Virus record (IMG/VR): IMGVR_UViG_3300045051_000594
Location: 1 to 40,297 of that record
Source: a virus
Strand: one strand, 5' to 3'
DNA: 40,297 nt
Shown: in pieces, positions 13,396-21,098 of the stretch
Layout: every line of letters starts with the position of its first letter
How positions within the stretch are numbered: the stretch's first letter is position 1
The notes under the pieces: model-generated
Seen by the model: only the letters and a program-made list of their open reading frames with translations
Told to the model about the DNA's origin: nothing
Databases searched by the model: none
Program-made: the position numbers and the translations under genes

Positions 13396-13841
13396 ACGAA
13401 GCACAGAAAGCCGCGGCACTGGCGGCCGCAACGGGTGACTTTCCGCTGACCCAGGCGCGCCTGGACGTGATGCTGGACGTGGCCGCGGAGCGATTCGGCC
13501 GCGAGCTCCCGACGCAGGTGCTGGTGGTGTGGGAGCTGGAGCGCCACGGGGGCGCCTGCCCGCTGTGCAGCGTGCCCTGGGTGGCCGTCCACGCGAATCA
13601 CGCCACCATGCGGATTGACCCCGTGACCAAGGTGGCTGTGACGGCTAAGCAGCTGTCGGACTTCACGTACTACCGCCCGGGGTGTAAGTGCTTCAAACGC
13701 TGCACCCGCGCGGGGATGAAGGTGGCGTCCGGGCACGGCAAGACGGTGACGCTGTACCGCCCTGGGTGCGGGCAGCTGCTGGTGGCGGAGCGACTGCTGG
13801 AAATGCCGACCTGCATCAACTGCGGCGGCCTCATCACTTGA
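13392..13841 (+). CDS. Cys-rich zinc-binding protein, replication region
   Basis: The TTG at 13392 is chosen because AGGAGG lies six bases upstream and because it overlaps the initiator stop by 4 bp. The 149-residue protein has a helical first half and then Cys-x-x-Cys in ACPLCSV, a cluster PGCKCFKRC, PGCGQLL and finally CINCGG, about eight or nine cysteines, enough for two zinc sites. It may be a helicase-loader-like or single-strand-binding accessory protein, but no family is recognised and that role rests on position alone. Confidence 0.6.
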   Translation: MNEAQKAAALAAATGDFPLTQARLDVMLDVAAERFGRELPTQVLVVWELERHGGACPLCSVPWVAVHANHATMRIDPVTKVAVTAKQLSDFTYYRPGCKCFKRCTRAGMKVASGHGKTVTLYRPGCGQLLVAERLLEMPTCINCGGLIT

Positions 13842-13935
13842 AAGGGGAGGGGATAGGGGGTGCTGGCGGGAGCGCGGCCCGCGGAGACAGCCCGGGCGTT
13901 GCCCGGTCGATAGACCACGTGCACGAGGTGATGCG
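13842..13935 (+). promoter_or_regulatory. Leader with CCGGGC-GTT-GCCCGG hairpin
   Basis: CCGGGC 13892-13897 pairs with GCCCGG 13901-13906 around a GTT triloop. The GGC-GTT-GCC core is identical to the top of hairpin H3 in the ERF leader. Gene 13936 starts at TTG after GAGGTG. No promoter boxes are clear. Confidence 0.4.
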
Positions 13936-14397
13936 TTGAAAAAGAAGGAGAAGGGAAAGCGCCCCGCGAAGCCCGCGGCCGCACCCGAGTACAAGGGCCT
14001 GGAGACCATCCTGGGACCCTATGCCCTGGTGGAGTTTTCGTTTCCCGCCAAGCCGAAGGGCAAGGACCTGGGCGGAATGAAACTGCACCTGACCTTTGAG
14101 GCGGACTATCATGCGCTGACCGAGGGCGCGCTGGACCAGGTGGCCCGCCTGGCCCACGCCACGGGCCAGCTGTCGTTTTCCGCCCGCCCGGATCCGGCTG
14201 CGGCTGCGCGAGCTGCTGCGGCTGCTGCTGGCAAGCCGGAGAAGGCCAGCAAGGACCTGCCGGGCCAGATGCCGCTGCCGCTGCCCGAGCCCGGGACCGA
14301 GAGCCCCAAGGCGGAGCTCCGCCGCGGATCGAAGGCCGCCGCGGACAAGCCCGCGCGGGCCCCGCGGAAGGCGCCGGCGCACAGCGAGATAAAGTGA
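13936..14397 (+). CDS. Hypothetical protein with disordered basic ends
   Basis: TTG 13936 follows GAGGTG; the ATG at 13930 is out of frame and stops at once. The 153-residue product has a Lys-rich start (KKKEKGKRPAKP), a folded-looking middle (about 22-85: LETILGPYALVEFSFPAK, MKLHLTFEADY, VARLAHATGQLSFSA) and an Ala/Pro/Lys-rich tail. The GGMKLHLTFEA section suggests a small alpha/beta fold. It is followed by a hairpin and the ParB-like gene. No family recognised. Confidence 0.5.
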   Translation: MKKKEKGKRPAKPAAAPEYKGLETILGPYALVEFSFPAKPKGKDLGGMKLHLTFEADYHALTEGALDQVARLAHATGQLSFSARPDPAAAARAAAAAAGKPEKASKDLPGQMPLPLPEPGTESPKAELRRGSKAAADKPARAPRKAPAHSEIK

Positions 14398-14403
14398 GCT
14401 CAC

Positions 14404-14427
14404 GGCGGGGGCCCTGGCGCCCCCGCC
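14404..14427 (+). other. 9-bp hairpin before the ParB-like gene
   Basis: GGCGGGGGC (14404-14412) pairs perfectly with GCCCCCGCC (14419-14427) around CCTGGC-type loop bases. TATCC rather than a T-run follows, so it is probably a leader hairpin or RNA-processing element and not a strong terminator. The ribosome site GACGGAGGACGG begins about 12 bases later. Confidence 0.5.
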
Positions 14428-14450
14428 TATCCTGGACGACGGAGGACGGA

Positions 14451-16058
14451 ATGAGCAAAGCAACGGAGGCGCGAGTGCTGATAGCGGTGGCCGACCTGGT
14501 GCCACGGCCCGGCAACCGCGAGCGCGGGGGACTGGACAAGGAAAAGCTGGCCGACCTGTCCGAGAGCCTAAAAAAGCGCCAGCTGAATGACCTGCTGGTG
14601 CGCACCGCGGGAGACGGGAAATACGAAATCATGGCAGGAAACCGCCGCTTGGCCGCCGCCAAGCTGGCGGGCCTGGACGTTCTTGCCTGCAGGGTGCTGG
14701 ACGTACAGGACGACCTGGAGGCCTCCGTGGTGGCCGCCGTGGACAACCTGCAACGCGAGGGCCTGCACCCCCTGGATGAATCGGACGGAATCAAGGGCCT
14801 GGTGGCCCTGGCCACGGAGCGCTGCGCCGAGGATCCGGTGGCGGAAGCTGCCGCAAAGCTGGGCATGACGGAATACTACGTGCGCCAGCGCTTGTCCTTG
14901 CAAAACCTGGTGCCCGCGGCGCGCGCCAAGCTGCTGAGCGGGGCCGCCCCCCTGGCAAACTGCCTCATGCTGGCCCGCTACCCCAAGGAGGCGCAGCTGG
15001 AGCTCATGCGGGAGCGCGCCTGGGCCCTGACCGACCGGGACGCGGAGGACCTGCACAGCATGCTGGAGAGTGACCGCCGCGAGCTGGGCGGGGCCTATTT
15101 CGACCGCGCGGACCTGACGCTGGTGCCGAAGGCCGGAGCCTGCGCGGTGTGCCCGAAGCGGACGGGCCACGAGCCCATGCTGTTCCCCGAGGTAAAGAAG
15201 GGGGACCGCTGCCTGGACGGTAAGTGCTGGAACGCCAAGCTGGCCGCCCACGTGGCAAAGACGAAGGCGGAGCTGGCGAAAGAGCCCGGGCACCTGCTGC
15301 TTTCGGAGCATTTCGGGACCCACGAGGCTGGGGTGCTGCCCAGCGATACCTGGGAGCAGGTGAAAAAGAGCGAGCAGGGCGCGCTGCCCGCCCTGGTGGT
15401 GGAGGGTCCCAGCACCGGCGCCGTGGTATACGCGCGGCGCGTGGCCCATAGCAGCGTGCCCGCGGTCCGCGGGGAGAGCCCCGCCGCGGTGGAGAAGCGC
15501 CGGGCGGCCCTGGCGGACCAGAAAATCAAGGCCGAGGCCCGCAAGGCTGGCCAGCAAAAGCTGCTGGCGGAGACCCTGGCGGTGCTGGCCCCCCGTTTCG
15601 AAGGCCTTTTCAACCGCGAACAGACGGCGGTGCTGCAGGTGCTGGCGCACCATGCGATAGACCGCACTACCTGGGACCTGCTGCCCGTGGTGGGCAAGGC
15701 GCTGGGCTGGGAGCCGCGGAAACGCCAGTACGGCGGGCTGGACTGGGCCGCGGCTGGAAAGAAATACGCCCAGGGCGCGGACGGGGTGCAGCTGGTGCTG
15801 CTTATGGTGCGCCTGGCCACCGCCGGCGCGCTGGTGGGGACCCAGGGCCAGGACTCCGGCGCCGCGCTGACGGCCATGGCCACGGCCGCGGGCCTGGACC
15901 CCGAGCGGGTGCGCTTTGCAGCTGCCGCGGTGACGCTGCGCGAGGGGCGCAAGGCGGAGAAGCTGCGGGCCCAGCGCCGGGCGGCGCGTGCGGCCAAGGC
16001 CGCGGACAAGCCGCCGGCGGGGAAGAAACCCGCCAAGCGGAAGGCGGTGGCGAAATGA
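14451..16058 (+). CDS. ParB/KorB-family DNA-binding protein with zinc ribbon
   Basis: The 535-residue protein has a ParB N-terminal domain (about 8-115) with IMAGNRRLAAAKLAG in place of the GERR box and NLQREGLHPLDE, which matches the ENLQRxxLxPxEE signature. A KorB/Spo0J-type helix-turn-helix follows (AAAKLGMTEYYVRQRLSL), then a Cys module CAVCPKR...CLDGKCW (four Cys) typical of long phage and plasmid ParB relatives, and a Lys/Ala-rich tail. No ParA gene is present, so plasmid-like partition is doubtful. CTP-dependent clamp, nuclease or transcription roles are possible. ATG 14451 follows GACGGAGGACGG. Confidence 0.8.
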   Translation: MSKATEARVLIAVADLVPRPGNRERGGLDKEKLADLSESLKKRQLNDLLVRTAGDGKYEIMAGNRRLAAAKLAGLDVLACRVLDVQDDLEASVVAAVDNLQREGLHPLDESDGIKGLVALATERCAEDPVAEAAAKLGMTEYYVRQRLSLQNLVPAARAKLLSGAAPLANCLMLARYPKEAQLELMRERAWALTDRDAEDLHSMLESDRRELGGAYFDRADLTLVPKAGACAVCPKRTGHEPMLFPEVKKGDRCLDGKCWNAKLAAHVAKTKAELAKEPGHLLLSEHFGTHEAGVLPSDTWEQVKKSEQGALPALVVEGPSTGAVVYARRVAHSSVPAVRGESPAAVEKRRAALADQKIKAEARKAGQQKLLAETLAVLAPRFEGLFNREQTAVLQVLAHHAIDRTTWDLLPVVGKALGWEPRKRQYGGLDWAAAGKKYAQGADGVQLVLLMVRLATAGALVGTQGQDSGAALTAMATAAGLDPERVRFAAAAVTLREGRKAEKLRAQRRAARAAKAADKPPAGKKPAKRKAVAK

Positions 16059-16498
16059 AGCGGCGCCGGGTGCTGGTGAAGATACGGGGCACGGGGATGC
16101 TGGCGCAGTTTGCCGGGATTGTGACGGGCGCGGATGACCAGGTGGCGGAAATGCTGGTATGCCAGGAGACGGTCACGGCGCTGCGCCTGGTGCCCTTCAA
16201 TTCTGCCCTGGACCGTTACGAATGGTGGAGCACGGGGCGGTGGTTCCTGCGCGAGCAGGTGACCATCGTGGAGGACCTGGACAAACCCATGGGTTTCTCC
16301 CCGGCCTACCTGGCCCGCCTGGTGGACTGCGTGGACGACCTGCTGGACACCGCGGAGCCCCCGCGGTGGAGCGGAGAGCAGGGCGGGGACGCCACGCTGG
16401 AGGAAATCAAAGAGTGGCGGCGCAAGCGGGACGAATGGATGAAGGCCGCGGAACCCTTCCGCCTGGCGCTGCGCCGTGGTAGGATCGGTACACCGTGA
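16055..16498 (+). CDS. Hypothetical protein, 147 residues
   Basis: ATG 16055 overlaps the stop of the ParB-like gene. The first half appears beta-rich (RRVLVKIRGTGMLAQFAGIVTG, VTALRLVPFNS, WFLREQVTIVED) and the second half is helical and charged, with WSGEQGGDATLEEIKEWRRKRDEWM. No motif points to a function. It overlaps the RuvC-like gene by 4 bp and is probably co-translated with it. Confidence 0.55.
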   Translation: MKRRRVLVKIRGTGMLAQFAGIVTGADDQVAEMLVCQETVTALRLVPFNSALDRYEWWSTGRWFLREQVTIVEDLDKPMGFSPAYLARLVDCVDDLLDTAEPPRWSGEQGGDATLEEIKEWRRKRDEWMKAAEPFRLALRRGRIGTP

Positions 16499-17034
16499 AC
16501 GTGATTTCCGTGGACCCTGGGCTGGAGTGTACCGGCCTTTATGTGTTCCGCAACGGGGAAGGCACCGCGACGTCCGTGCGCCGCGGTGGCCGCGCTGGAT
16601 ATGACCACCTGGTGGAGCTCCGAAAGGTGGTGATGCTGCACGCCCGCGGATGCCACGCCGCCCTGGTGGAGGACTACGCATACAGCCGACTGCCGGGCGG
16701 CGGGAAATCCGCCATGGAAGCGGGGGCGACGGTGCGCACGGCCCTGGCGGAGGTGGGGCTGCCCCCCATCCTGGTGAACCCGGCAATCTGGAAAGCCCGC
16801 ACCATCGGCAACATGCCCAAGGACACCGTGGGGGAAAAGGTGCGCTACCTGGAGACGGTGCGCAAAGCATACGGGAAGGCCTTCGACACGACCGACGAGG
16901 CCGACGCTTTCCTAATCTACCTTGCGGCCCTGGTGATATGGTACGAGGGGGCGGAGAGCCCAGCCCAGGAGCAGCTGCGGGCCCTGGTGGGGGCCGCGGT
17001 GGAGCGCGCCGCGGCGGTGGTGGCTGCGCGGTGA
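16495..17034 (+). CDS. RuvC-like Holliday junction resolvase
   Basis: The 179-residue protein has an RNase H-type fold signature: Asp7 in ISVDPGLECTGL, Glu59 in AALVEDYAY, and Asp134/Asp137 in TTDEADAFLIY, plus a VNPAIWKARTIG strand-helix. This is the acidic quartet of RuvC-type resolvases, and length fits the family (about 160-180). It would resolve branched DNA made by ERF recombination before headful packaging. GTG 16495 overlaps the previous stop. Confidence 0.82.
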   Translation: MNVISVDPGLECTGLYVFRNGEGTATSVRRGGRAGYDHLVELRKVVMLHARGCHAALVEDYAYSRLPGGGKSAMEAGATVRTALAEVGLPPILVNPAIWKARTIGNMPKDTVGEKVRYLETVRKAYGKAFDTTDEADAFLIYLAALVIWYEGAESPAQEQLRALVGAAVERAAAVVAAR

Positions 17035-17615
17035 CCTGGCGGGAGCTGCCCCTGGAAAAGCTGCTACTGGCCCCCTGGAATTACAAGGCGGACAACCCGG
17101 CCATGATGCGGCGGCTACTGGGGAGCCTACGGCGGAACCACCAGGTGGTGAACCTGATAGTGCGCCGCATCGGGCAGGACCGGTGGGAAGTGGTGAACGG
17201 GAACCACCGGCTGCGCGCAATGCGGAAGCTCCGGGTGCCCGCGGCTTACTGCTGCGACCTGGGGAAAATCACCGAGGCCGCGGCCCGCCGGGTGGCCCTG
17301 GAAACAAACGAGCTCCAGTTTGACCGGGATCCCGGGGCCATGGCCCAGGTGATAGGGCGGCTGCTGGAGCGGTTCGCGGCCCAGGACCTGGCCATCACCC
17401 TGCCTTTCAGCGCGTCCATGCTGGAGACTTACCGCGGCGCGGAGCTCCCGCGGCAGCCCGCGGAGCCCGAGCTGGACCTGGACGGGGACGGCGGGGTGGG
17501 GATCCGGCTGGAGCCCATGGACCGCGAGCTGCTGCGCCGCGCCATGGACCACCTGGGCCTGCAGGACACTGACCGCGCCCTGGGCGCCATGCTGGACGCC
17601 GAGGGGATCCGGTGA
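17031..17615 (+). CDS. ParB-fold protein, tandem copy 1
   Basis: The 194-residue protein opens with a ParB/Srx-type domain: LPLEKLLLAPWNYK, LLGSLRRNHQVVNLIVRR, WEVVNGNHRLRAMRKL (GNHR in place of GERR), then a helical AARRVALETNELQFDRD. No helix-turn-helix is evident, and an acidic Asp/Gly stretch (LDLDGDGG) links to a short helical end. It starts at GTG 17031 overlapping the RuvC-like stop. It is clearly paralogous to the next gene. ATPase, nuclease or regulatory activity is possible; none is proven for this form. Confidence 0.7.
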   Translation: MTWRELPLEKLLLAPWNYKADNPAMMRRLLGSLRRNHQVVNLIVRRIGQDRWEVVNGNHRLRAMRKLRVPAAYCCDLGKITEAAARRVALETNELQFDRDPGAMAQVIGRLLERFAAQDLAITLPFSASMLETYRGAELPRQPAEPELDLDGDGGVGIRLEPMDRELLRRAMDHLGLQDTDRALGAMLDAEGIR

Positions 17616-18217
17616 CGGGCTGGCAGGAGGTGGCGGTGCGCCAGCTGCGCCGCGCAACGTGGAATTACAAGCGGGGAGACCGCGGCCGCGCCGCCAAGCT
17701 GCGGGCTTCACTGGAGCGAAATCGCCAGGTGGAAAACCTGGTGGTGCGGGACGTTCTGCCCGAGGGTACCATGGAGGTGGTGAACGGAAACCACCGCCTG
17801 GCCGCGCTGCGGGCCCTGGGTATCACCCGGGCGCGCGTGTTCAACCTGGGGGAAGTCTCCCAGGAGGAGGCCATGCGCGTGGCCCTGGAAACGGGCGAGA
17901 TTCGGTTTGACGCTGACGCCGCGAAGCTGGCCGCGGTGGTAGCATCGGTGCGGGAGAAGTACAGCGATGCCTCCATGCTGGCCACGCTGCCCTATACCAG
18001 TGAACAGCTGGCGGCGCTGGTGAGAGTGAGCAGGGCGAAACTGGGGGGCGGCGCGGGACGGGCTACACCCGCGCGGGTGAGCTCTGCTATACTCCAGCGG
18101 CTGGGGCGGGCCATGGAGGCCTGGGGCCTGGGCGGATATTCGGAGACGGTGGGAGAGCTGGCCCGGCGCGAGCTCGCGCGGGGCACAAAACGAGCCGCGA
18201 AGCGGCGGAAGGACTGA
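17612..18217 (+). CDS. ParB-fold protein, tandem copy 2
   Basis: The 201-residue protein repeats the plan of its neighbour: VAVRQLRRATWNYKRGD, LRASLERNRQVENLVVRD, MEVVNGNHRLAALRALG, then EAMRVALETGEIRFDADAA. The shared WNYK, VNGNHRL and ALET/E-x-F-D blocks show an old tandem duplication. The C-terminal part differs and ends with a basic tail (GTKRAAKRRKD) that may contact DNA. GTG 17612 overlaps the upstream stop. Both copies lack the helix-turn-helix of the long ParB-like protein at 14451. Confidence 0.7.
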   Translation: MTGWQEVAVRQLRRATWNYKRGDRGRAAKLRASLERNRQVENLVVRDVLPEGTMEVVNGNHRLAALRALGITRARVFNLGEVSQEEAMRVALETGEIRFDADAAKLAAVVASVREKYSDASMLATLPYTSEQLAALVRVSRAKLGGGAGRATPARVSSAILQRLGRAMEAWGLGGYSETVGELARRELARGTKRAAKRRKD

Positions 18218-18220
18218 ACC

Positions 18221-19180
18221 ATGGACGAAAAGAAGGACGGACTGGCGGTGGAGCTCGCGGCCGGCGAGCCCCAGGGCCTGGCGGCGCTGTTCCAGGAGGG
18301 CATGCGCAAGAGCGCCAATCTGGCCAAGGCGCTGGCCTGGATGAAGGCGGACGTGCAGACCCCGGACGAGCCCTGGCACCCGCGCAGCGAGCTCGTGGAC
18401 GTGCTGGACGTGGTGCTGGCAAAGCTGGGCGCCGACGTTCAGGCGGTGGCGGAGGCCGCCTGGCACCTGCTGGACGTGCACGTGGCCGACGCGGAGGGCA
18501 TGCAAAGCCCCACGATTGCCGAATGGGAAAGCGCCGTGGACGGCTTGGCCGACGCCCTGACGGCCGCCGGCATGTTCCACCCCACGGTGGCCTATTCGGG
18601 GAGCAAGACGGCGCAGCGGGCCGCCATCCTGGAAAGCGGCCTGGCGCAAGCAATCAAAGCTCTGCGCGGGCTAAAGGATGGGGGAGAGCTGGCTTGCGAA
18701 TATGACGGCGACGAGGTGGACGCCATCACCGCGGGCCTGGAGGCCCTGGTGGAGCAGCCCGCGGACCCTTCCCAGCCCGACGCGGAGACCCTGAAAGCGC
18801 GGGCCACGGCCCTGGAGCACCGGGCGGCCATCCTGGAGCGCGGCCTGGCCGAGGCCATTGAGCTGGTGCGCAACTGGCAGGCCATGGCGGACCAGGAGCT
18901 GGCGGAGCTGTACGAACACTCCCCGGAGATGAAGCGGCTGCGCGCCGCCCTGGGCGGTGATGCTGCCGAGCAGCCCGGCGCCCTGGAGGTGCGGGAGCTG
19001 CTGGCGGGGCTGAATAACGGCGCGTGCTGGTGCGAAATGGGCATAGGCAATCCCATGTTCCGCGACCATACCGAGAGCTGCAAGAAGGCCCGCGCCATGT
19101 TCGACCGCCTACCCCAGGACGGCTACCTGGCCCGCGCCTTCGATGCAACCCGGCACGCCGGGGACGGGGGGCGCCAATGA
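18221..19180 (+). CDS. Hypothetical helical protein with internal repeat
   Basis: ATG 18221 follows GGCGGAAGGACTG. The 319-residue product is mostly helical and acidic. A 13-residue unit, RAAILE(S/R)GLA(Q/E)AI, occurs at residues 133-145 and 201-213, suggesting a duplicated helical segment. The end has a cluster ACWCEMG...H-x-x-x-C-x-x-A (Cys 269, 271, 287; His 283) resembling small metal-binding C-termini of mosaic phage proteins. No function can be assigned. Confidence 0.6.
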   Translation: MDEKKDGLAVELAAGEPQGLAALFQEGMRKSANLAKALAWMKADVQTPDEPWHPRSELVDVLDVVLAKLGADVQAVAEAAWHLLDVHVADAEGMQSPTIAEWESAVDGLADALTAAGMFHPTVAYSGSKTAQRAAILESGLAQAIKALRGLKDGGELACEYDGDEVDAITAGLEALVEQPADPSQPDAETLKARATALEHRAAILERGLAEAIELVRNWQAMADQELAELYEHSPEMKRLRAALGGDAAEQPGALEVRELLAGLNNGACWCEMGIGNPMFRDHTESCKKARAMFDRLPQDGYLARAFDATRHAGDGGRQ

Positions 19181-19437
19181 GTGACCGCGGGCTGTATGGG
19201 CCGATCGGGCCAATGCCGCGGAGCTGGGGAAAGCAGGAGCTGCTGATAAACCCCCGCCACCCGCTATGGAGCAACTGCCGCGGCCGCGCCCTGGTGCGCG
19301 GGGCGCTGAATATCGTGACCCTTTCCGCATTCCGCCGGCCCCGCAAGCTGCGCCGCCTGCCCTTCCTGCATTGCATGGCGGCCTACCGATCGGGCCCCAG
19401 CACCATGTACGACTATCCTCTGGTGGGGTTGAATTGA
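19177..19437 (+). CDS. Hypothetical basic protein, 86 residues
   Basis: ATG 19177 overlaps the previous stop. The product is Arg-, Pro- and aromatic-rich (LYGPIGPMPRSWGKQEL, FRRPRKLRRLPFLHCM) with little regular secondary structure and no family match that I recognise. It sits in a run of short overlapping genes and ends by overlapping the Lar-like gene. The reading frame is long for its position but weakly supported by content. Confidence 0.45.
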   Translation: MSDRGLYGPIGPMPRSWGKQELLINPRHPLWSNCRGRALVRGALNIVTLSAFRRPRKLRRLPFLHCMAAYRSGPSTMYDYPLVGLN

Positions 19438-19775
19438 TGGCCGCCGCGGGGGAGATCCGGGCGGGAGTCACGCTGCCCGTCAAGCTGCGGCGCTGCCCGC
19501 ACTGTGGCAAGAGGCGGGCGGAGATCCGGGCTGGGGACGTGCTGCCCAAGGGGGGAGCCGAGTACAAGCGCCTGCAGGCCATCGTTTGCATGGGCTGCGG
19601 CGCCGCGGGGCCCTGGGCCGCCAAGCTGGAGCACGCCGTGGAGGGCTGGAACAGGAGGGATCCCGTGGTGTCGATACCGACCTGGCTACTGGTAGTGCTG
19701 TGCATCCCCTGGGCCCTGCTGCTGCTGGCGCTCGCGGGGGTGGTGCGCGGGTGGTTCAAGCCGTGGATATTCTGA
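19437..19775 (+). CDS. Lar-like zinc-ribbon protein with C-terminal membrane helix
   Basis: The first ~70 residues match the Lar-type pattern: RCPHCGKRRAEI, IVCMGCGAAGPWA, then a helix ending AVEGWNRR, with two Cys-x-x-Cys pairs for one zinc. Lar proteins relieve type I restriction or modulate methylation, which would suit the methyltransferases downstream. Unlike ordinary Lar it continues into a hydrophobic helix (WLLVVLCIPWALLLLALAGVV), so it may be membrane bound. ATG 19437 overlaps the upstream stop; TTG 19434 is in frame one codon earlier. Confidence 0.62.
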   Translation: MAAAGEIRAGVTLPVKLRRCPHCGKRRAEIRAGDVLPKGGAEYKRLQAIVCMGCGAAGPWAAKLEHAVEGWNRRDPVVSIPTWLLVVLCIPWALLLLALAGVVRGWFKPWIF

Positions 19776-19987
19776 CCGTCCGAGGGGTGGAGCTCATGGT
19801 GCACAACCTGGGCCCCCAGCCCTTGACCATCACCGCGGACGACGTTGCCCACCTGCTGGGTGCCCTGAACATGCGGGGGGACAGCCTGGCCGACTGGGCC
19901 CGCGGCGGAATGGACCCTCTGGAGAGACGGGCCCGGCGTTCCATCATGCGCAGGGCGATAGCGGAGGAGGCCTTCCGTGGCAAGTGA
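19763..19987 (+). CDS. Hypothetical protein, 74 residues
   Basis: GTG 19763 overlaps the end of the Lar-like gene by 13 bp; ATG 19796 is an internal alternative. The product has a beta start (DILTVRGVELMVHNLGPQPLTI), then DDVAHLLGALNM and a basic C-terminal helix (RRARRSIMRRAIAEEAF). No recognised family. Its end overlaps the next gene by 11 bp. Confidence 0.45.
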   Translation: MDILTVRGVELMVHNLGPQPLTITADDVAHLLGALNMRGDSLADWARGGMDPLERRARRSIMRRAIAEEAFRGK

Positions 19988-20762
19988 CAAGGCGCTGCTG
20001 GCGCTGGCTGATGAGTGGCACGAGAGGGCGCGGAGTTGGGGTGGCCCTGACGGTCCTGGGGCGCTCCACGGTTGCGAGGACGAGCTCCGTGCTCTGGTGA
20101 AGGCCCACCCCGAGGGCGCGGAGCGTGTGAAGGTGGAAACCGAAGGCCAGTGGCGCGGATGGGTATTCCTTAAGCACGCAGATGGGCAATGGGTGAGCGC
20201 CGCGAAGCTGAACGACTTCTCTATGGCCGTCTACGAGGCGGGTCTCTCCGCTCTCCCCGCCAAGGAGCCCGCCGCTCCGGTGCGCTGTACGTGCCGTGAG
20301 CACACAGCGGGCATGGAACCATGGCGCGATCCCGCGTGTCCGATGCACGGCAAGCCCGCGCCCGCCTCTCCGGTGCCATGGGAGGACTTCAACGACTACG
20401 CCTACCCGGACCGTGGGAAACGACTACTCGCCAACGCGCCCGCCGCTCCTGCCGATCTCAGGGAGGCGCTTGCGTGGGCGATGGATCACCTCAAAGCGGG
20501 GCACTTCTCCTCGAACTGCGGGCCATCGAAGTGTGTGTGCGGACGCGACAAAGCACGCGCCGCTCTCGCCTCCCATCCGCGCCCCGCAGAGGAGGGTGGA
20601 CTGAGGGAGGCCGCCATCGAACTTGTACGGGCCATCCGCCATGACTACGACCAAGACACGGGAACAGAGTGGATTGAGAAGGCCACCGAGGCACTGGAAG
20701 GTGCCCTGCATCCCCCCGCGGAGGGGAAGCCCCCCGAATCTGAAAAACTGAGGGGAAGCTGA
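19977..20762 (+). CDS. Mosaic phage hypothetical protein, atypical codon use
   Basis: GTG 19977 follows AGGAGG. The 261-residue product has the LLALADEW and ELRALVKAHP helices seen at the start of many mosaic lambdoid accessory proteins, a Cys cluster (CTCREH...CPMHG), and a second Cys cluster (CGPSKCVCGRDKA) in a helical repeat. Codon choice differs from neighbours: many CTC/CTT Leu, TCC/TCT Ser, GCT Ala and CGT Arg codons, against strong CTG and GCC/GCG preference elsewhere. This suggests recent acquisition. Function unknown. Confidence 0.6.
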   Translation: MASDKALLALADEWHERARSWGGPDGPGALHGCEDELRALVKAHPEGAERVKVETEGQWRGWVFLKHADGQWVSAAKLNDFSMAVYEAGLSALPAKEPAAPVRCTCREHTAGMEPWRDPACPMHGKPAPASPVPWEDFNDYAYPDRGKRLLANAPAAPADLREALAWAMDHLKAGHFSSNCGPSKCVCGRDKARAALASHPRPAEEGGLREAAIELVRAIRHDYDQDTGTEWIEKATEALEGALHPPAEGKPPESEKLRGS

Positions 20763-20765
20763 GCC

Positions 20766-21098
20766 GTGCCGATCAATTACCGCGAGTATCCACCCGACTG
20801 GAAGGCCCGCCGTGAGCGCATACTGCGTCGAGCTGGCGGACGGTGCGAGGACTGCGGGGCCCGCAATCACGAGCCCCACCCCCGGACCGGCAGCCGCGTG
20901 GTGCTCACGATTGCCCACCTGGACCACGACAAGCACAACTGGGAGGTTTCGGACGAACGGCTGCGGGCCCTTTGCCAAGCATGCCACCTGGCCCTGGACC
21001 TGGAGCACCACCTGCACCGCCGGCGCCAGACGCGGCTGGGCTACGGCCACCCGGAGCAGCTGCTGCTGGTGGACGGGCGGGGGCCGATCGCGCTGTGA
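20766..21098 (+). CDS. HNH endonuclease-like protein
   Basis: The 110-residue protein has a short HNH-like module: Cys-x-x-Cys in RCEDCGARN, LTIAHLDHDKHN (His-x-x-His region), and LRALCQACHLALD. Spacing fits a beta-beta-alpha metal nuclease in which the first HNH His lies in AHLDHD and the last Cys pair binds structural zinc. It begins GTG 20766, three bases after the previous stop, and overlaps the methyltransferase gene by 4 bp. A restriction-like partner or free-standing homing role is possible. Confidence 0.7.
   Translation: MPINYREYPPDWKARRERILRRAGGRCEDCGARNHEPHPRTGSRVVLTIAHLDHDKHNWEVSDERLRALCQACHLALDLEHHLHRRRQTRLGYGHPEQLLLVDGRGPIAL

Noticed and set aside
14404-14427. GGCGGGGGC hairpin as a terminator
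   Set aside because: No T-run follows, and it sits close to a strong ribosome site inside what looks like one operon.
14451-18217. Plasmid-style partition locus (phage-plasmid)
   Set aside because: No ParA-type ATPase, no centromere-like repeats and no lysogeny genes are visible, so the ParB-like proteins are not read as a partition system.
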